A stretch of 10,405 nucleotides of DNA from JBBQXY01 sp051004815 (GTDB lineage: Bacteria; Chloroflexota; Ktedonobacteria; Ktedonobacterales; Ktedonobacteraceae). Shown piece after piece: positions 1 through 7,527 of this stretch. The stretch spans positions 1 through 10,405 of the forward strand of contig JBPCJY010000273.1 of assembly GCA_051004815.1 (NCBI GenBank), given 5' to 3'. Position 1 is the stretch's first letter; each line of letters starts with the position of its first letter. The notes under the pieces are model-generated. The model worked only from the letters and a program-made list of their open reading frames with translations. It was not told the origin of the DNA and searched no databases. The position numbers and the translations under genes are program-made.

Positions 1-1104
1 CTGGCCAAATCGTGTTATGGCCTGCCGTCGACCTTCCGCTCCCATGCGTTGGCGCAAGGCAGGATCACTCAGCAGCGAAAGTAGCAGTTCGGTATAGGCC
101 TGCGTATCGTGCACATCCACCACATAACCTGTCACGCCATCGTCTACAATACAGGGAATGCCTGTACCGTTATGTGCCACCACCGCAATACCGACAGTCA
201 TCGCCTCCAAGAGCACCAGGCCAAAGCTTTCGACAAATGATGGATGAGTCAAGATCGTGGCCGAGCGATACGCGTCTCGAATAAATTCCGGCGAGTTGTC
301 CTGTCGGATCTGTATGCTGTCAATAACGCCCAGTTCCGTCGCTAATTGCTCCAGGCGTTCGCGAAATGCAGGTTCCGCTGGCCGCGATGACCCGATGATC
401 AGTAGCCGTGCTTGTGGGAAACGTGCCAGGATTGATGGCAGACAGCGCACTGTATGCTCCCACCCCTTGCGTTCAAGCAGTTGCCCTACTCCCAGGATCA
501 GCGGATTACCTCTGACCCCGGCTGCACACAGTAAACTTCCCGCTTCTCTCTCTCTCGCCTGTTCCGCGAACACCTCTGGCCGTGAGGTGTGCGGAATCAC
601 CTGTAGTCGCCTCTCGTCCACTCCGAGATTCCGCAGCAGGCCAGCAGTATAATCAGTAAATACAATCACCCGGTCACTCTGGTTGAAAAAGAAACGCCCC
701 AGGGTCCTGTCGTAGAGTTCGCGCACGGAACGGCGATACGGGTAGGCATGAAAGTGAGGGGTAAAGATCACTTTACGCCCGCGCAGCCTTGCAAGGAGTA
801 TAGCCAGTTCACTGTGTTTTTCTCCATAGCCATGGCAATGAATCACGTCAGCATCTGTCGTGAGGAGTGCATGAATAAAAGGCCAGGAGAAAGGTCGTCC
901 TTTGCGCCCGCTTGCCGGGCAGCGACGAACGCGAATGCCATCAATGGCCTCTTCCATAGGTTGCGAGCTATCTACCTGGAAGGTCAGCACTTCGGCCTCC
1001 CAACCGCGCAGTATGGCCTCCCTCATAGGCCAGTAGAAGTAATACATATCAAAGGGACGCATGACAGTATCTGGAAAATTCCAGACAACTTGCAGTATTT
1101 TCAC
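1..1104 (-). CDS. GT-B glycosyltransferase, family 4 (3' end cut off by the window)
   Basis: Probably transfers a sugar from a nucleotide donor to a lipid-linked or surface glycan at the cytoplasmic face of the membrane. The frame is open for all 368 codons to the window edge. It starts at GTG 1104 (MKILQVVWNFPD), with an AAAGGAGG ribosome site at 1119-1112, 7 nt upstream. The N-terminal half is the acceptor domain, including an HCHGYGEKH segment at residues 89-97. The C-terminal half carries the donor-side signature E292-x7-E300 (ESFGLVLLE), preceded by THPSFV and followed by a GTGIPCIVDDGVTG stretch (residues 313-326). This is standard for GT4 enzymes. Family members run about 380-400 residues, so only a short C-terminal helix is missing. 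It follows the ligase-like gene by 29 bp on the same strand, so the two are likely co-transcribed. The sugar and linkage cannot be told from sequence. Confidence 0.9.
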   Translation of the reverse strand, partial: MKILQVVWNFPDTVMRPFDMYYFYWPMREAILRGWEAEVLTFQVDSSQPMEEAIDGIRVRRCPASGRKGRPFSWPFIHALLTTDADVIHCHGYGEKHSELAILLARLRGRKVIFTPHFHAYPYRRSVRELYDRTLGRFFFNQSDRVIVFTDYTAGLLRNLGVDERRLQVIPHTSRPEVFAEQAREREAGSLLCAAGVRGNPLILGVGQLLERKGWEHTVRCLPSILARFPQARLLIIGSSRPAEPAFRERLEQLATELGVIDSIQIRQDNSPEFIRDAYRSATILTHPSFVESFGLVLLEAMTVGIAVVAHNGTGIPCIVDDGVTGYVVDVHDTQAYTELLLSLLSDPALRQRMGAEGRRQAITRFGQ

Positions 1105-1111
1105 AGGTAAT

Positions 1112-1119
1112 CCTCCTTT
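1112..1119 (-). promoter_or_regulatory. Strong ribosome binding site deciding the GTG start at 1104
   Basis: On the minus strand AAAGGAGG precedes GTG 1104 with a 7-nt spacer. No ATG is near, and the residues encoded from this GTG form a normal first beta strand (KILQVVW), so GTG is the real start. The site lies in the 29-bp gap after the stop of the upstream ligase-like gene. Confidence 0.75.
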
Positions 1120-1133
1120 TCACAACACCTGCC

Positions 1134-2723
1134 TCACTTTCCCACTTCAACACCCTTAGAAGCCTGCCCATTTCCTGCGCGGAGGTGCTTTTCTATGGCT
1201 TGGCCCGGTTCAAGCAAATCTTGCTTACAGGCAGATTGCTCCCAGCGGGGTATTGTCAGCACCAGCCCAAGCAGCAGCCATGGATACGAAATCCACAGCA
1301 TTGCGAACGTTCCACCAGCAGCGGCAACCGAAGGAAGGAAGGAGTCCGCGAAGAATCCACCGAAGATAATTGTAATGAAGTAGCCAATATAGGCAAGTGC
1401 AATCGCTTTCCCTTGCCTTGTTGTTGCAGCAGAAAAATGCTGCACCATACAGCGAGCAATAGCAACAAGGCTCCACAATAGGCAGAGCAGACCCTGTACT
1501 CCCATCTCAGCCATTACTTCGAGAAACTGATTATGGGCCACGCCTCCGACATCCGTACCGTAGGCGATATCAAAAAACTGGTAGTTACCCGCTCCAACAC
1601 CAAAATAGGGATGGCGCTGCCAGATAGCGATAGCATCCTGCCACATGATCAGACGGTCAATACCGTAGACCTTCTCCGGGTTGAAAAAGTCGCTCACACC
1701 TGGAACGAATAGGAGAATCAGAAATGCCTGTACGATGATCAGTATTGCTAAGTTTCTGGTGCGCAAACCGATCATTCCCAGCATTGATAAACCCAGCCCA
1801 ATCCACGACTCGCGCCCAAATGTCATAATGACAGCGCAACTGAAGATGAGCGTACAGAGCCACCAGACTAAAGACGCTTGGGGCTTGCGTGCGTAAAGGG
1901 CCTGGCCCAGGGCTATGCAGGCGAAGAGTACCAGGAGCATACCAAGATTACTGGAGGTCTCACCGAAAACGACTGGACGCCGATAGCCCAGAATCAACTC
2001 TTGTGAGAGCAAGCCCAGCGGCCCAGCAAAGATGGTTCCTAGCGCGTACAGCATCCCGATCCCAATAAATGCCCGTACGATCAGCTTCACGTCACGCATC
2101 GTCCGAAATAGACCGGGCGCAATCATTAGTATGGCAGGTAAGCCAAGCAGCATGGCTATCTCCATGCTATTTACCACGATAAGAGAGACATCAGAATGGC
2201 GAAATGAGTACACTACACTAGTATCTGGTTGCAGCCTCGAGTAAATAATCGAGGCTAGCCCGACAAGAACCAGTGCAACGAGTGGCACCACCAGGTTGGG
2301 CAGGCGCAAAAGTTGCCGTAGAGGAGCGGAGGAATTGGCACGCTCCGCGAAGGCTCCTCTGCTTGCCCGTTCGGATATTATCGTGCGGACAAGCCCAATA
2401 GCTACAACCAGAGCGAAGAGCAGGTTGCCCCCGAAGAGTCGCGAAAATATTCCTGCTGAGCCAATCGGGAGTGAAACACTAGGCCCTGCTATCAAAATGT
2501 ACATTGGAACGACCCACTGAGGCCGTAAAAAGAGAAACATGAGCAGATTAATCGCCACCACACCCGTGATACCCAGGATGAGCGAATCCGCTATCAGCAA
2601 TACACATCCCAGATTCAGCAATAAATAACTGGTGAGGACAATCATTGCTGTCGTGGGCGGCAGAGACTGACGTAAGGGCACGATGAAACGGGTTTCTACG
2701 GATATAAATTTTTCTTCTGCCAA
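1134..2723 (-). CDS. O-antigen ligase/polymerase-family (Wzy_C type) membrane protein
   Basis: A 529-residue polytopic inner-membrane protein. It has about a dozen hydrophobic segments, among them residues 26-66, 101-112, 143-160, 183-203, 257-277, 286-301, 308-337, 410-424 and 441-459. The large periplasmic loop before and around residues 340-400 carries the family signature GVGAGNYQFFDIAYGTDVGG then AHNQFLEVMAEMGVQG. H397 and the earlier R304 (FGRESW) match the conserved Arg and His of WaaL/Wzy_C proteins. Such proteins polymerise glycan repeats or transfer a glycan from undecaprenyl diphosphate to an acceptor; which one applies here is not decidable. The start is TTG 2723, supported by AAGGAGGAG 2741-2733 at 9 nt; no better start lies in frame. 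It leads a minus-strand unit with the GT4 gene, divergent from the other glycan genes. The C-terminal 35 residues are a soluble tail. Confidence 0.85.
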   Translation of the reverse strand: MAEEKFISVETRFIVPLRQSLPPTTAMIVLTSYLLLNLGCVLLIADSLILGITGVVAINLLMFLFLRPQWVVPMYILIAGPSVSLPIGSAGIFSRLFGGNLLFALVVAIGLVRTIISERASRGAFAERANSSAPLRQLLRLPNLVVPLVALVLVGLASIIYSRLQPDTSVVYSFRHSDVSLIVVNSMEIAMLLGLPAILMIAPGLFRTMRDVKLIVRAFIGIGMLYALGTIFAGPLGLLSQELILGYRRPVVFGETSSNLGMLLVLFACIALGQALYARKPQASLVWWLCTLIFSCAVIMTFGRESWIGLGLSMLGMIGLRTRNLAILIIVQAFLILLFVPGVSDFFNPEKVYGIDRLIMWQDAIAIWQRHPYFGVGAGNYQFFDIAYGTDVGGVAHNQFLEVMAEMGVQGLLCLLWSLVAIARCMVQHFSAATTRQGKAIALAYIGYFITIIFGGFFADSFLPSVAAAGGTFAMLWISYPWLLLGLVLTIPRWEQSACKQDLLEPGQAIEKHLRAGNGQASKGVEVGK

Positions 2724-2944
2724 CTCTATTTACTCCTCCTTATCACACTCCTACCCAAACTTTGTCGGCTACCTTTGCCTATAGGCTTCCATTGCATGTC
2801 GTGTGTAGGGATGATCAAAGCACGTTGACAGGAGTTCACCCCCGCAACAAACACTACCATCCTCTACAAGCCATTATAGGGATTCATCCAAATTTGCTGG
2901 GCAATTATACTGTATAGAGGTACTATTGTTTAGAGGAGTGTGTC
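2724..2944. promoter_or_regulatory. Divergent intergenic region between the two glycan-gene arms
   Basis: This 221-bp gap separates the ligase-like gene (-) from the GT4 gene (+), so it must hold start sites for both unless one arm is read from elsewhere. On the plus strand TATACT at 2906-2911 is a fair -10 with a weak TTCATC at 2883-2888 as -35 (17-nt spacer). It sits inside a perfect palindrome TATACTGTATA (2906-2916) that could be an operator. On the minus strand there are two exact TATAAT hexamers (2878-2873 and 2909-2904), without a good -35 at standard spacing. No ORF of note is seen. Promoter calls are by eye only. Confidence 0.4.
2733..2741 (-). promoter_or_regulatory. Ribosome binding site for a TTG start
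   Basis: AAGGAGGAG on the minus strand lies 9 nt before TTG 2723. It is near-perfectly complementary to the 16S rRNA tail and is what makes the TTG start credible. Confidence 0.65.
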
Positions 2945-4096
2945 ATGATGATGAAACAGTTACGTGTAGGAATTGATCTTACAGGCATTTGGCGACGCCC
3001 GACCGGCATTTTCCGTTACAGCGCGGAGATGGCGAAACAGCTTCTCCTGCTGTCGGAAACAGAACCCGCGCTGCGCTATGTGTTCTTCTTTTCACAGGAA
3101 ATACACCCGGATTTTCTATCACTGCAACATCTGTTCGATGCTTTCATCTGCCCAACCAGAAACGAGTTGCTTAGCAAGCAGTGCTGGTTCCCGTCTATTC
3201 TTCCGCGTCTACACCTGGATGTCATGCATTACCCCGCCTTCCCACCCCCGTTGCTACAACCCTTTGGACCGCCCATAGTCATGACCTTCTACGATGCCGG
3301 GCCATGGCGTTATGCACAGGCACAAACGTTGCATGGTCGCCTATACTTCCGCACACTACTTGCTCGCGGAGCTTATACCAGTACGCAGGTGGTAACACTT
3401 TCAACGCATGCGAAAGCAGAAATGGGACATTTCCTGGGTACCCACTATCTTCCCAAAATTTCTATTGCACCAGGGGCTGTACGAGCAGAATTTCGCACAT
3501 GTACCAGTGACACGCTCAAACAAGAGGTACGCCTACGCTACCAGCTACGTGACCCCTACTTCCTGACAGTTGCGACGGTAGAGCCACGAAAGAACCTGCC
3601 AACGTTACTCGATGCCTACGTACAACTGAGGCAGCAACTTGGCTCGGCCTGCCCTGCGCTGGTGATCGTCGGACGCAAAGGGTGGCATTGCGAAGATATT
3701 CTTCGTTACATGGCTGAACTTCAAGATAGTGTGTACTTCCTTGGACACATTCCCGATCAAGACCTCATCGCGCTCTACCAGATGGCAATCTGCCTCGTCT
3801 TCCCATCATTATATGAAGGCTTTGGCCTCCCGGTCGTAGAAGCCATGGCTGCTGGTTGCCCTGTGATTACCACCACCAGTTCCTCATTGCCAGAGGTTGC
3901 CGGAGACGCGGCCCTGCTCGTAGACCCGCTTCAAGCCAAAGAGATAACCGCCGCAATGCAACAGGTCTCGCAAAACGAAGCCTTGCGTCAGCGTATGATC
4001 GCCGCCGGACACCTACAATCGTCCCGTTTCTCTTGGGAACAAACTGCTCTGCTGAACAGAGAGGTCTACATGAAAGCTGCTGCCTCGCATGAATAA
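2945..4096 (+). CDS. GT-B glycosyltransferase, family 4 (mannosyltransferase-like)
   Basis: An intact 383-residue GT4 enzyme, expected to add a sugar from a nucleotide donor to a polyprenyl-linked glycan on the cytoplasmic side. The N-terminus GIDLTGIWRRPTGIFRYSAE (residues 9-28) resembles the glycine-rich acceptor-domain start of WbaZ-like mannosyltransferases. The donor domain shows TVEPRKNLPTLLDA (residues 211-224, with R215 and K216 in the usual phosphate-contact place) and the E291-x7-E299 motif in SLYEGFGLPVVEAMAAGCPV. SLPEVAGDAALLVDP (314-328) is the classic following loop. Three consecutive ATG codons (2945, 2948, 2951) follow AGAGGAG 2932-2938. The first two have 6- and 9-nt spacing, so the true start is 2945 or 2948. 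It is first in the plus-strand arm, 116 bp before the sugar-phosphate transferase. The specific sugar is not known. Confidence 0.92.
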   Translation: MMMKQLRVGIDLTGIWRRPTGIFRYSAEMAKQLLLLSETEPALRYVFFFSQEIHPDFLSLQHLFDAFICPTRNELLSKQCWFPSILPRLHLDVMHYPAFPPPLLQPFGPPIVMTFYDAGPWRYAQAQTLHGRLYFRTLLARGAYTSTQVVTLSTHAKAEMGHFLGTHYLPKISIAPGAVRAEFRTCTSDTLKQEVRLRYQLRDPYFLTVATVEPRKNLPTLLDAYVQLRQQLGSACPALVIVGRKGWHCEDILRYMAELQDSVYFLGHIPDQDLIALYQMAICLVFPSLYEGFGLPVVEAMAAGCPVITTTSSSLPEVAGDAALLVDPLQAKEITAAMQQVSQNEALRQRMIAAGHLQSSRFSWEQTALLNREVYMKAAASHE

Positions 4097-4118
4097 CCTG
4101 GCATGTATGGAGGAAATC

Positions 4119-4196
4119 ATGTTGAGGTTCATCACTTGCGCCACTATGTATCATAGAAGAGGATGCCTTCTTATAGGCATCGCAAGGATGTTGTAG
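4119..4196 (+). CDS. Possible 25-codon mini-ORF between the glycosyltransferase and the sugar transferase
   Basis: ATG 4119 follows GGAGG 4109-4113 with a 5-nt spacer, a better ribosome site than many genes here have. It reads 25 residues (MLRFITCATMYHRRGCLLIG then IARML) to TAG 4194-4196. The stop runs directly into the AAGGGA ribosome site of the sugar transferase that starts at 4213. Within it lies a 7-bp hairpin (4162-4168 with 4175-4181, 6-nt loop). The peptide resembles no family I know. It could be a leader peptide coupling translation of the next gene, or chance. Confidence 0.3.
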   Translation: MLRFITCATMYHRRGCLLIGIARML

Positions 4197-4212
4197 AAGG
4201 GAATATAGCTGC

Positions 4213-4956
4213 ATGAAACGAATAACCTCAACCATGCCAAAAGTTCGAGAAGAAAGCGAGTACCAACAAATTGTACCCTCACCCCCAGAGATGGAACTGG
4301 CTCCTACCCGTTTTCCTCTGAGCACCATCAGCACCGAGATCGTATATAAGCCCTCATTATTCTATTATTTTTTAAAACGTTTGCTCGATATTGCCCTGGT
4401 TGCCATTGGTTTGTTTGTGCTCTTACCTGTATTCCTGGTCATTGCTCTCTGTATTAAACTTGATGATGGTGGTGACATCCTCTATTTCAGGGAAGTTATT
4501 GGACAACACGGGAAACGTTTTTACGCCCTCAAGTTTCGCACGATGATAGCCAATGCAGACGAATACCTGGAAAGACATCCTGAACTGATACAGAAATATC
4601 TACAAAATATGAAGTTAGCGCATGATCCTCGCATTACGAAGGTCGGTCGTTTTCTGCGTAGAGCAAGTCTGGATGAGTTGCCACAACTGTTTAACGTCCT
4701 GCTTGGACAGATGTCTCTGGTGGGGCCGCGGATCATCCATCCGAGTGAATTACCGCGTTACGGTGAGTATGCCCAGAAACGGCATTCTGTACGGCCCGGC
4801 ATTACTGGCTTGTGGCAAATCAGCGGGCGTCAACACATCAATTATGACGAGCGCGTATTGCTCGATATACGCTATATCGATACACGTTCGTTGACAGGTG
4901 ATCTCGCGCTCCTATACAAGACACTAAAGGTTCTGGTTGTTCATACAGGGGGCTGA
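4213..4956 (+). CDS. Polyprenyl-phosphate sugar-1-phosphate transferase (bacterial sugar transferase family)
   Basis: Likely the priming enzyme of the glycan pathway: it moves a sugar-1-phosphate from a UDP-sugar to undecaprenyl phosphate at the inner membrane. The protein has 247 residues. The first 48 are a non-conserved soluble extension. Then come FLKRLLDIALV and one long hydrophobic segment (about 53-81), the re-entrant membrane helix of monotopic phosphoglycosyl transferases. The catalytic core shows KFRTM (107-111), LRRASLDELPQLFNVLLGQM with the Asp-Glu dyad D154-E155, SLVGPR (168-173) and the late signature RPGITGLWQISGR (194-206). It lacks the large N-terminal multi-spanning domain of WbaP/WcaJ, so it is the short form. 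It starts at ATG 4213 with AAGGGA about 10 nt upstream; ATG 4234 is a less likely alternative. It belongs to the same arm as the GT4 gene. The acceptor is predictable, the sugar is not. Confidence 0.93.
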   Translation: MKRITSTMPKVREESEYQQIVPSPPEMELAPTRFPLSTISTEIVYKPSLFYYFLKRLLDIALVAIGLFVLLPVFLVIALCIKLDDGGDILYFREVIGQHGKRFYALKFRTMIANADEYLERHPELIQKYLQNMKLAHDPRITKVGRFLRRASLDELPQLFNVLLGQMSLVGPRIIHPSELPRYGEYAQKRHSVRPGITGLWQISGRQHINYDERVLLDIRYIDTRSLTGDLALLYKTLKVLVVHTGG

Positions 4957-5077
4957 CGGGAGTATATGCATTGCTTGCCTACAACCAATTCGTACATCCA
5001 AAGCATAGTTGGCTGTTGCGTCCACGGAAAATCTTCAGTACACTGGAAGGAGATATAGTAGTAAGGACATCTCTTTC

Positions 5078-5815
5078 ATGCAATTATCAACCTCGTGTAC
5101 CTTTTCATTTTTGGCCTATCTACGCCGTCTGGTAGTACTGATTTTTGGCCTTTTTCTTTGTTCTGTAGGCATCGTCTGCACCTATCGTTCCGCTATGGGA
5201 TTGGGGCCATGGGATGTGTTACATCAGGGTATCAGCCGTCATACCCTCCTCAGTTTTGGACAGGCCAGCATACTCGTAGGCGGCTTGCTTATCCTGGGTG
5301 GCCTGCTCATCAAAGTTCGCCCTGGTGTTGGCACTGTCTTGAACATGTTGCTCATCGGAATTTTTGTCGATGCACAATTGCGCAGTAACTGGCTTCCTGA
5401 TTTAAGTGCATCACCACTAGTATTACGTCTGCTGTTAGATGCCATTGGAGTGTTACTGATGGGCATTGGCACTGCTTTCTACATCACTCCACGTCTGGGG
5501 GCAGGGCCGCGTGACGGATTGATGATGCGCTTGCATGTGTTGACGCATGTGAGAATCGCTTTTGTGCGTGCCGCTATAGAGTGTTCGGCCCTGGTGATCG
5601 GTTTCTTCCTGGGTGGTACCACTGGTCTTGGTACCTTGCTCTTTGCCTTTGGCGTAGGCCCAGCAGTTGAGATTGGCTTCTGGTTGACAAAGAAATTGGC
5701 CTTTATCGTGGGACCACCACCCGTAGCCGCTGTGGTGCCAGGCGAACAAACATCGGCGTCTGTCCCCGTACCTCCCCATCCAGCGTCACATCCCGTGGAT
5801 CAGCACTCGTCTTGA
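5078..5815 (+). CDS. YczE/YitT-like integral membrane protein
   Basis: A 245-residue membrane protein if started at ATG 5078, with AAGGA 5063-5067 10 nt upstream. An in-frame TTG at 5009 would add 23 polar residues and has no good ribosome site. Hydrophobic segments lie at about 16-36, 59-78, 84-97, 114-136, 168-182 and 185-203. The two halves echo each other: GLGPWDVLHQG (41-51) and GAGPRDGLMM (141-150). This internal repeat and the GLGPWD motif are typical of the YczE/YyaS/YitT group of unknown biochemical function. Residues 209-245 form a proline-rich tail coded antisense to the end of the convergent kinase gene; it is not part of the family fold and may be a recent read-through extension. 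The gene lies 121 bp after the sugar transferase, probably in the same transcript, but a functional link is not shown. Confidence 0.82.
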   Translation: MQLSTSCTFSFLAYLRRLVVLIFGLFLCSVGIVCTYRSAMGLGPWDVLHQGISRHTLLSFGQASILVGGLLILGGLLIKVRPGVGTVLNMLLIGIFVDAQLRSNWLPDLSASPLVLRLLLDAIGVLLMGIGTAFYITPRLGAGPRDGLMMRLHVLTHVRIAFVRAAIECSALVIGFFLGGTTGLGTLLFAFGVGPAVEIGFWLTKKLAFIVGPPPVAAVVPGEQTSASVPVPPHPASHPVDQHSS

Positions 5816-6824
5816 TATGGACACCTTGCGCTTGCAAATGATGAATACCGGGGATACCAGTTAATTCCGCCACGGTGTGTACGAACCGATCTTCCCCTTT
5901 AGCAAGCGGTTGTGCCGCTCCCGTCCCTGGCAGATTAAAGAATTGGGCAATTTTCGTACTGAGTTTGCCCAATTCTACATCCTCTATGACCACAATATCC
6001 AACAACCCATCGTTGATACTGGCACCCGGTACAGTAAGTTGCCATTGTCCACCAAAAATCGGTGCATTGATAACGGTCACTTGTAGGGCGCGACAGCGCA
6101 ACGGTAGAAGTTCTCTTACCGCTTCAGTGCTGCCTGTTGCGTTTGTTGTGCCTGTCAAGAATGGCCTTTGCAGAAAAGGATGTAGTTTTGGTTGCACTAA
6201 TCCCGCAAAGTGTAACTCAACATCCAACGCCTCGTGACTCCGCCAAACCTCTAATGCGGATAGAGGATAGGTCATGCGTCCAAAACGCTGGCGGATAGCC
6301 ACGTTGGTTGCCAGTCGTGCAAACTGCACATTGAGTCCCACAGTCAGAACGTGTGCGAAAAATCCGTGCTTTTGTCGAGCTACATAGGTCATGACCGGCC
6401 CATCCGTAGCCGAAGTGGCAGTGTGCGGTGCCTGCTCTGCTGGTTGCGCTGTCCCGATATCTATTTCCTGTACCGCACCATGTACGATCACGTCTATTGC
6501 CTGGGAAAGCTCCATCGGAATGTGCAATGTACGAGCGATATCGTTCGCGGTTCCCAGTGGTAAAATGCCGAGAGGTAATCCGCTCTGCACAATATGTGCG
6601 ATGACCCCTCCAACCAGACCATCTCCACCAGCGGCTACCGCGAGATCAGCACCTTGCGCTTGCCAATCCGCTCCCTGAGCAGCCAGAGCATCAAGTTCCG
6701 CTATTGGAATAACCTGGGCAACATGAAATCCGACGTGCTCCAGCAATGATAATGATTGGGCCAGTTGTGCCGACCTGCCCGCATGCGGACTATATATAAC
6801 AATAACGTTCCTTATGCTATTCAC
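5703..6824 (-). CDS. Diacylglycerol/lipid kinase family protein (DgkB/YegS type)
   Basis: A 373-residue soluble lipid kinase, expected to phosphorylate diacylglycerol or a similar lipid with ATP at the membrane surface and recycle it into phospholipid synthesis. The nucleotide-binding motifs are AAGGDGLVGGV (65-74) and LPLGTANDIARTL (88-100). In the C-terminal beta sandwich, VINAPIFGG (251-259), NDGLLDIVVI (271-280) and the final DGE (349-351) followed by PMFVRLAP are in the expected order. The usual GGDGT reads GGDGL here. Stretches at about 125-150 and 213-233 look like loop insertions. It starts at GTG 6824 with AAAGGAA 6840-6834 9 nt upstream. It lies 69 bp after the small P-loop kinase on the same strand, so they are probably co-transcribed. 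Its last 113 bp overlap the convergent membrane-protein gene, and the conserved DGE shows that this reading frame is the real one there. Confidence 0.9.
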   Translation of the reverse strand: MNSIRNVIVIYSPHAGRSAQLAQSLSLLEHVGFHVAQVIPIAELDALAAQGADWQAQGADLAVAAGGDGLVGGVIAHIVQSGLPLGILPLGTANDIARTLHIPMELSQAIDVIVHGAVQEIDIGTAQPAEQAPHTATSATDGPVMTYVARQKHGFFAHVLTVGLNVQFARLATNVAIRQRFGRMTYPLSALEVWRSHEALDVELHFAGLVQPKLHPFLQRPFLTGTTNATGSTEAVRELLPLRCRALQVTVINAPIFGGQWQLTVPGASINDGLLDIVVIEDVELGKLSTKIAQFFNLPGTGAAQPLAKGEDRFVHTVAELTGIPGIHHLQAQGVHIKTSADPRDVTLDGEVRGQTPMFVRLAPQRLRVVVPR

Positions 6825-6893
6825 GCGCTTCTATTCCTTTTCGCTAGCTGCTCTGTTATAAGATACTATAGCATAGTCGAGATTGGACGTGAG

Positions 6894-7370
6894 CTATCCC
6901 AAATCAGCCTCCTCAACCCATTCACGTATCAGAAAAGAACCATTTTCCCCACTTTGTACATAGTAGAGCTTGTCAAAGCCTTCGGCATACGTAGGGCGTA
7001 CCAGCCTCGCCGCCGTGATGTAGATCGCTTTATCTGGCACTTGCATTTTGCCCTCGCGCCCCCTGTTGCGTTCAAGGCATTGCTTCACCCCAGCTTCAAA
7101 ATAATATCCAATTACTTGTACATGATACGCCTTCCCTAATTGTATCAAGGCGACACGCTCTGCCACCGTGACATTAGTATTATCTATGACCACTGCATGA
7201 TGCTCTCGAAAGGCTTCTTCAATACACTCGGTTTGTCGCAGATTTTTATTGCGATTTTTGCTGGTGCGCAACAAATCTTTACTGACAAGCTCATGTGTTT
7301 CCGCGAAATAGGTGCGATAAAAAGTACTTTTACCCGCCCCCTGTAGACCGATGAGAATAATCATTTCCAT
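6894..7370 (-). CDS. Small P-loop kinase, polynucleotide-kinase-like (AAA_33 type)
   Basis: A single-domain ATP-binding protein of 158 residues. GLQGAGKST (8-16) is the Walker A loop, and VVIDNTNVTVAER (60-72) is the second-strand motif found in the kinase domain of T4/PNKP-type polynucleotide kinases and related P-loop kinases. RNRGREGK (101-108) looks like the lid arginines, and VPDKAI then RPTYAEGFDKLYYV (125-138) is the usual C-terminal signature. There is no phosphatase or ligase domain. Related single-domain proteins may phosphorylate nucleic acid ends or small molecules, so the substrate stays open. It starts at ATG 7370, 4 nt after GAGGTG (7380-7375); ATG 7364 has a more normal 10-nt spacing and may be the true start. 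It is first in a minus-strand pair with the lipid kinase, divergent from the broken exported gene. Confidence 0.83.
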   Translation of the reverse strand: MEMIILIGLQGAGKSTFYRTYFAETHELVSKDLLRTSKNRNKNLRQTECIEEAFREHHAVVIDNTNVTVAERVALIQLGKAYHVQVIGYYFEAGVKQCLERNRGREGKMQVPDKAIYITAARLVRPTYAEGFDKLYYVQSGENGSFLIREWVEEADLG

Positions 7371-7527
7371 AACACACCTCTTCTTTCTGCTTGTCTTTGT
7401 GATCCCAATAATGTGAGCTATTACCGCTCTGAATCACTCTAAATAAAGCTGAATACTGGGTCTATCTATTGACAGTAAACATTCTACAGTCTAATGGGGA
7501 ATTGTAGAACACAGTAGGAGATTTGTC
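7371..7527. promoter_or_regulatory. Divergent promoter region with an inverted repeat
   Basis: This gap separates the P-loop kinase (-) from the small exported gene (+). On the plus strand TTGACA (7469-7474, exact consensus) is followed after 15 nt by TCTAAT (7490-7495). The spacer is short, so strength is uncertain. A perfect inverted repeat, TTCTACA 7482-7488 and TGTAGAA 7503-7509 (14-bp gap), straddles the -10 and the likely start of transcription, where an operator or an early RNA hairpin could lie. I found no clear minus-strand promoter. Confidence 0.5.

Noticed and set aside
3867..4334. 155-codon minus-strand ORF across the 3' end of the GT4 gene and the 5' end of the sugar transferase
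   Set aside because: It is antisense to clearly conserved GT4 residues, lacks family-like features and is rich in Arg, Ser and Cys as shadow frames often are.
4945..4960. Possible frameshift in the G-run at the end of the sugar transferase
   Set aside because: Removing one G would extend the protein past TGG into about 20 residues, but the catalytic core is complete and family C-termini end near here, so nothing demands it.
4966..5059. Mini-ORF of about 30 codons after the sugar transferase
   Set aside because: Its only purine-rich site is 3 nt from the ATG, and the peptide has no recognisable feature.
5009..5077. TTG start 23 codons upstream for the YczE-like protein
   Set aside because: No ribosome site at proper spacing, and the extra residues are polar and absent from the family; ATG 5078 with AAGGA is better.
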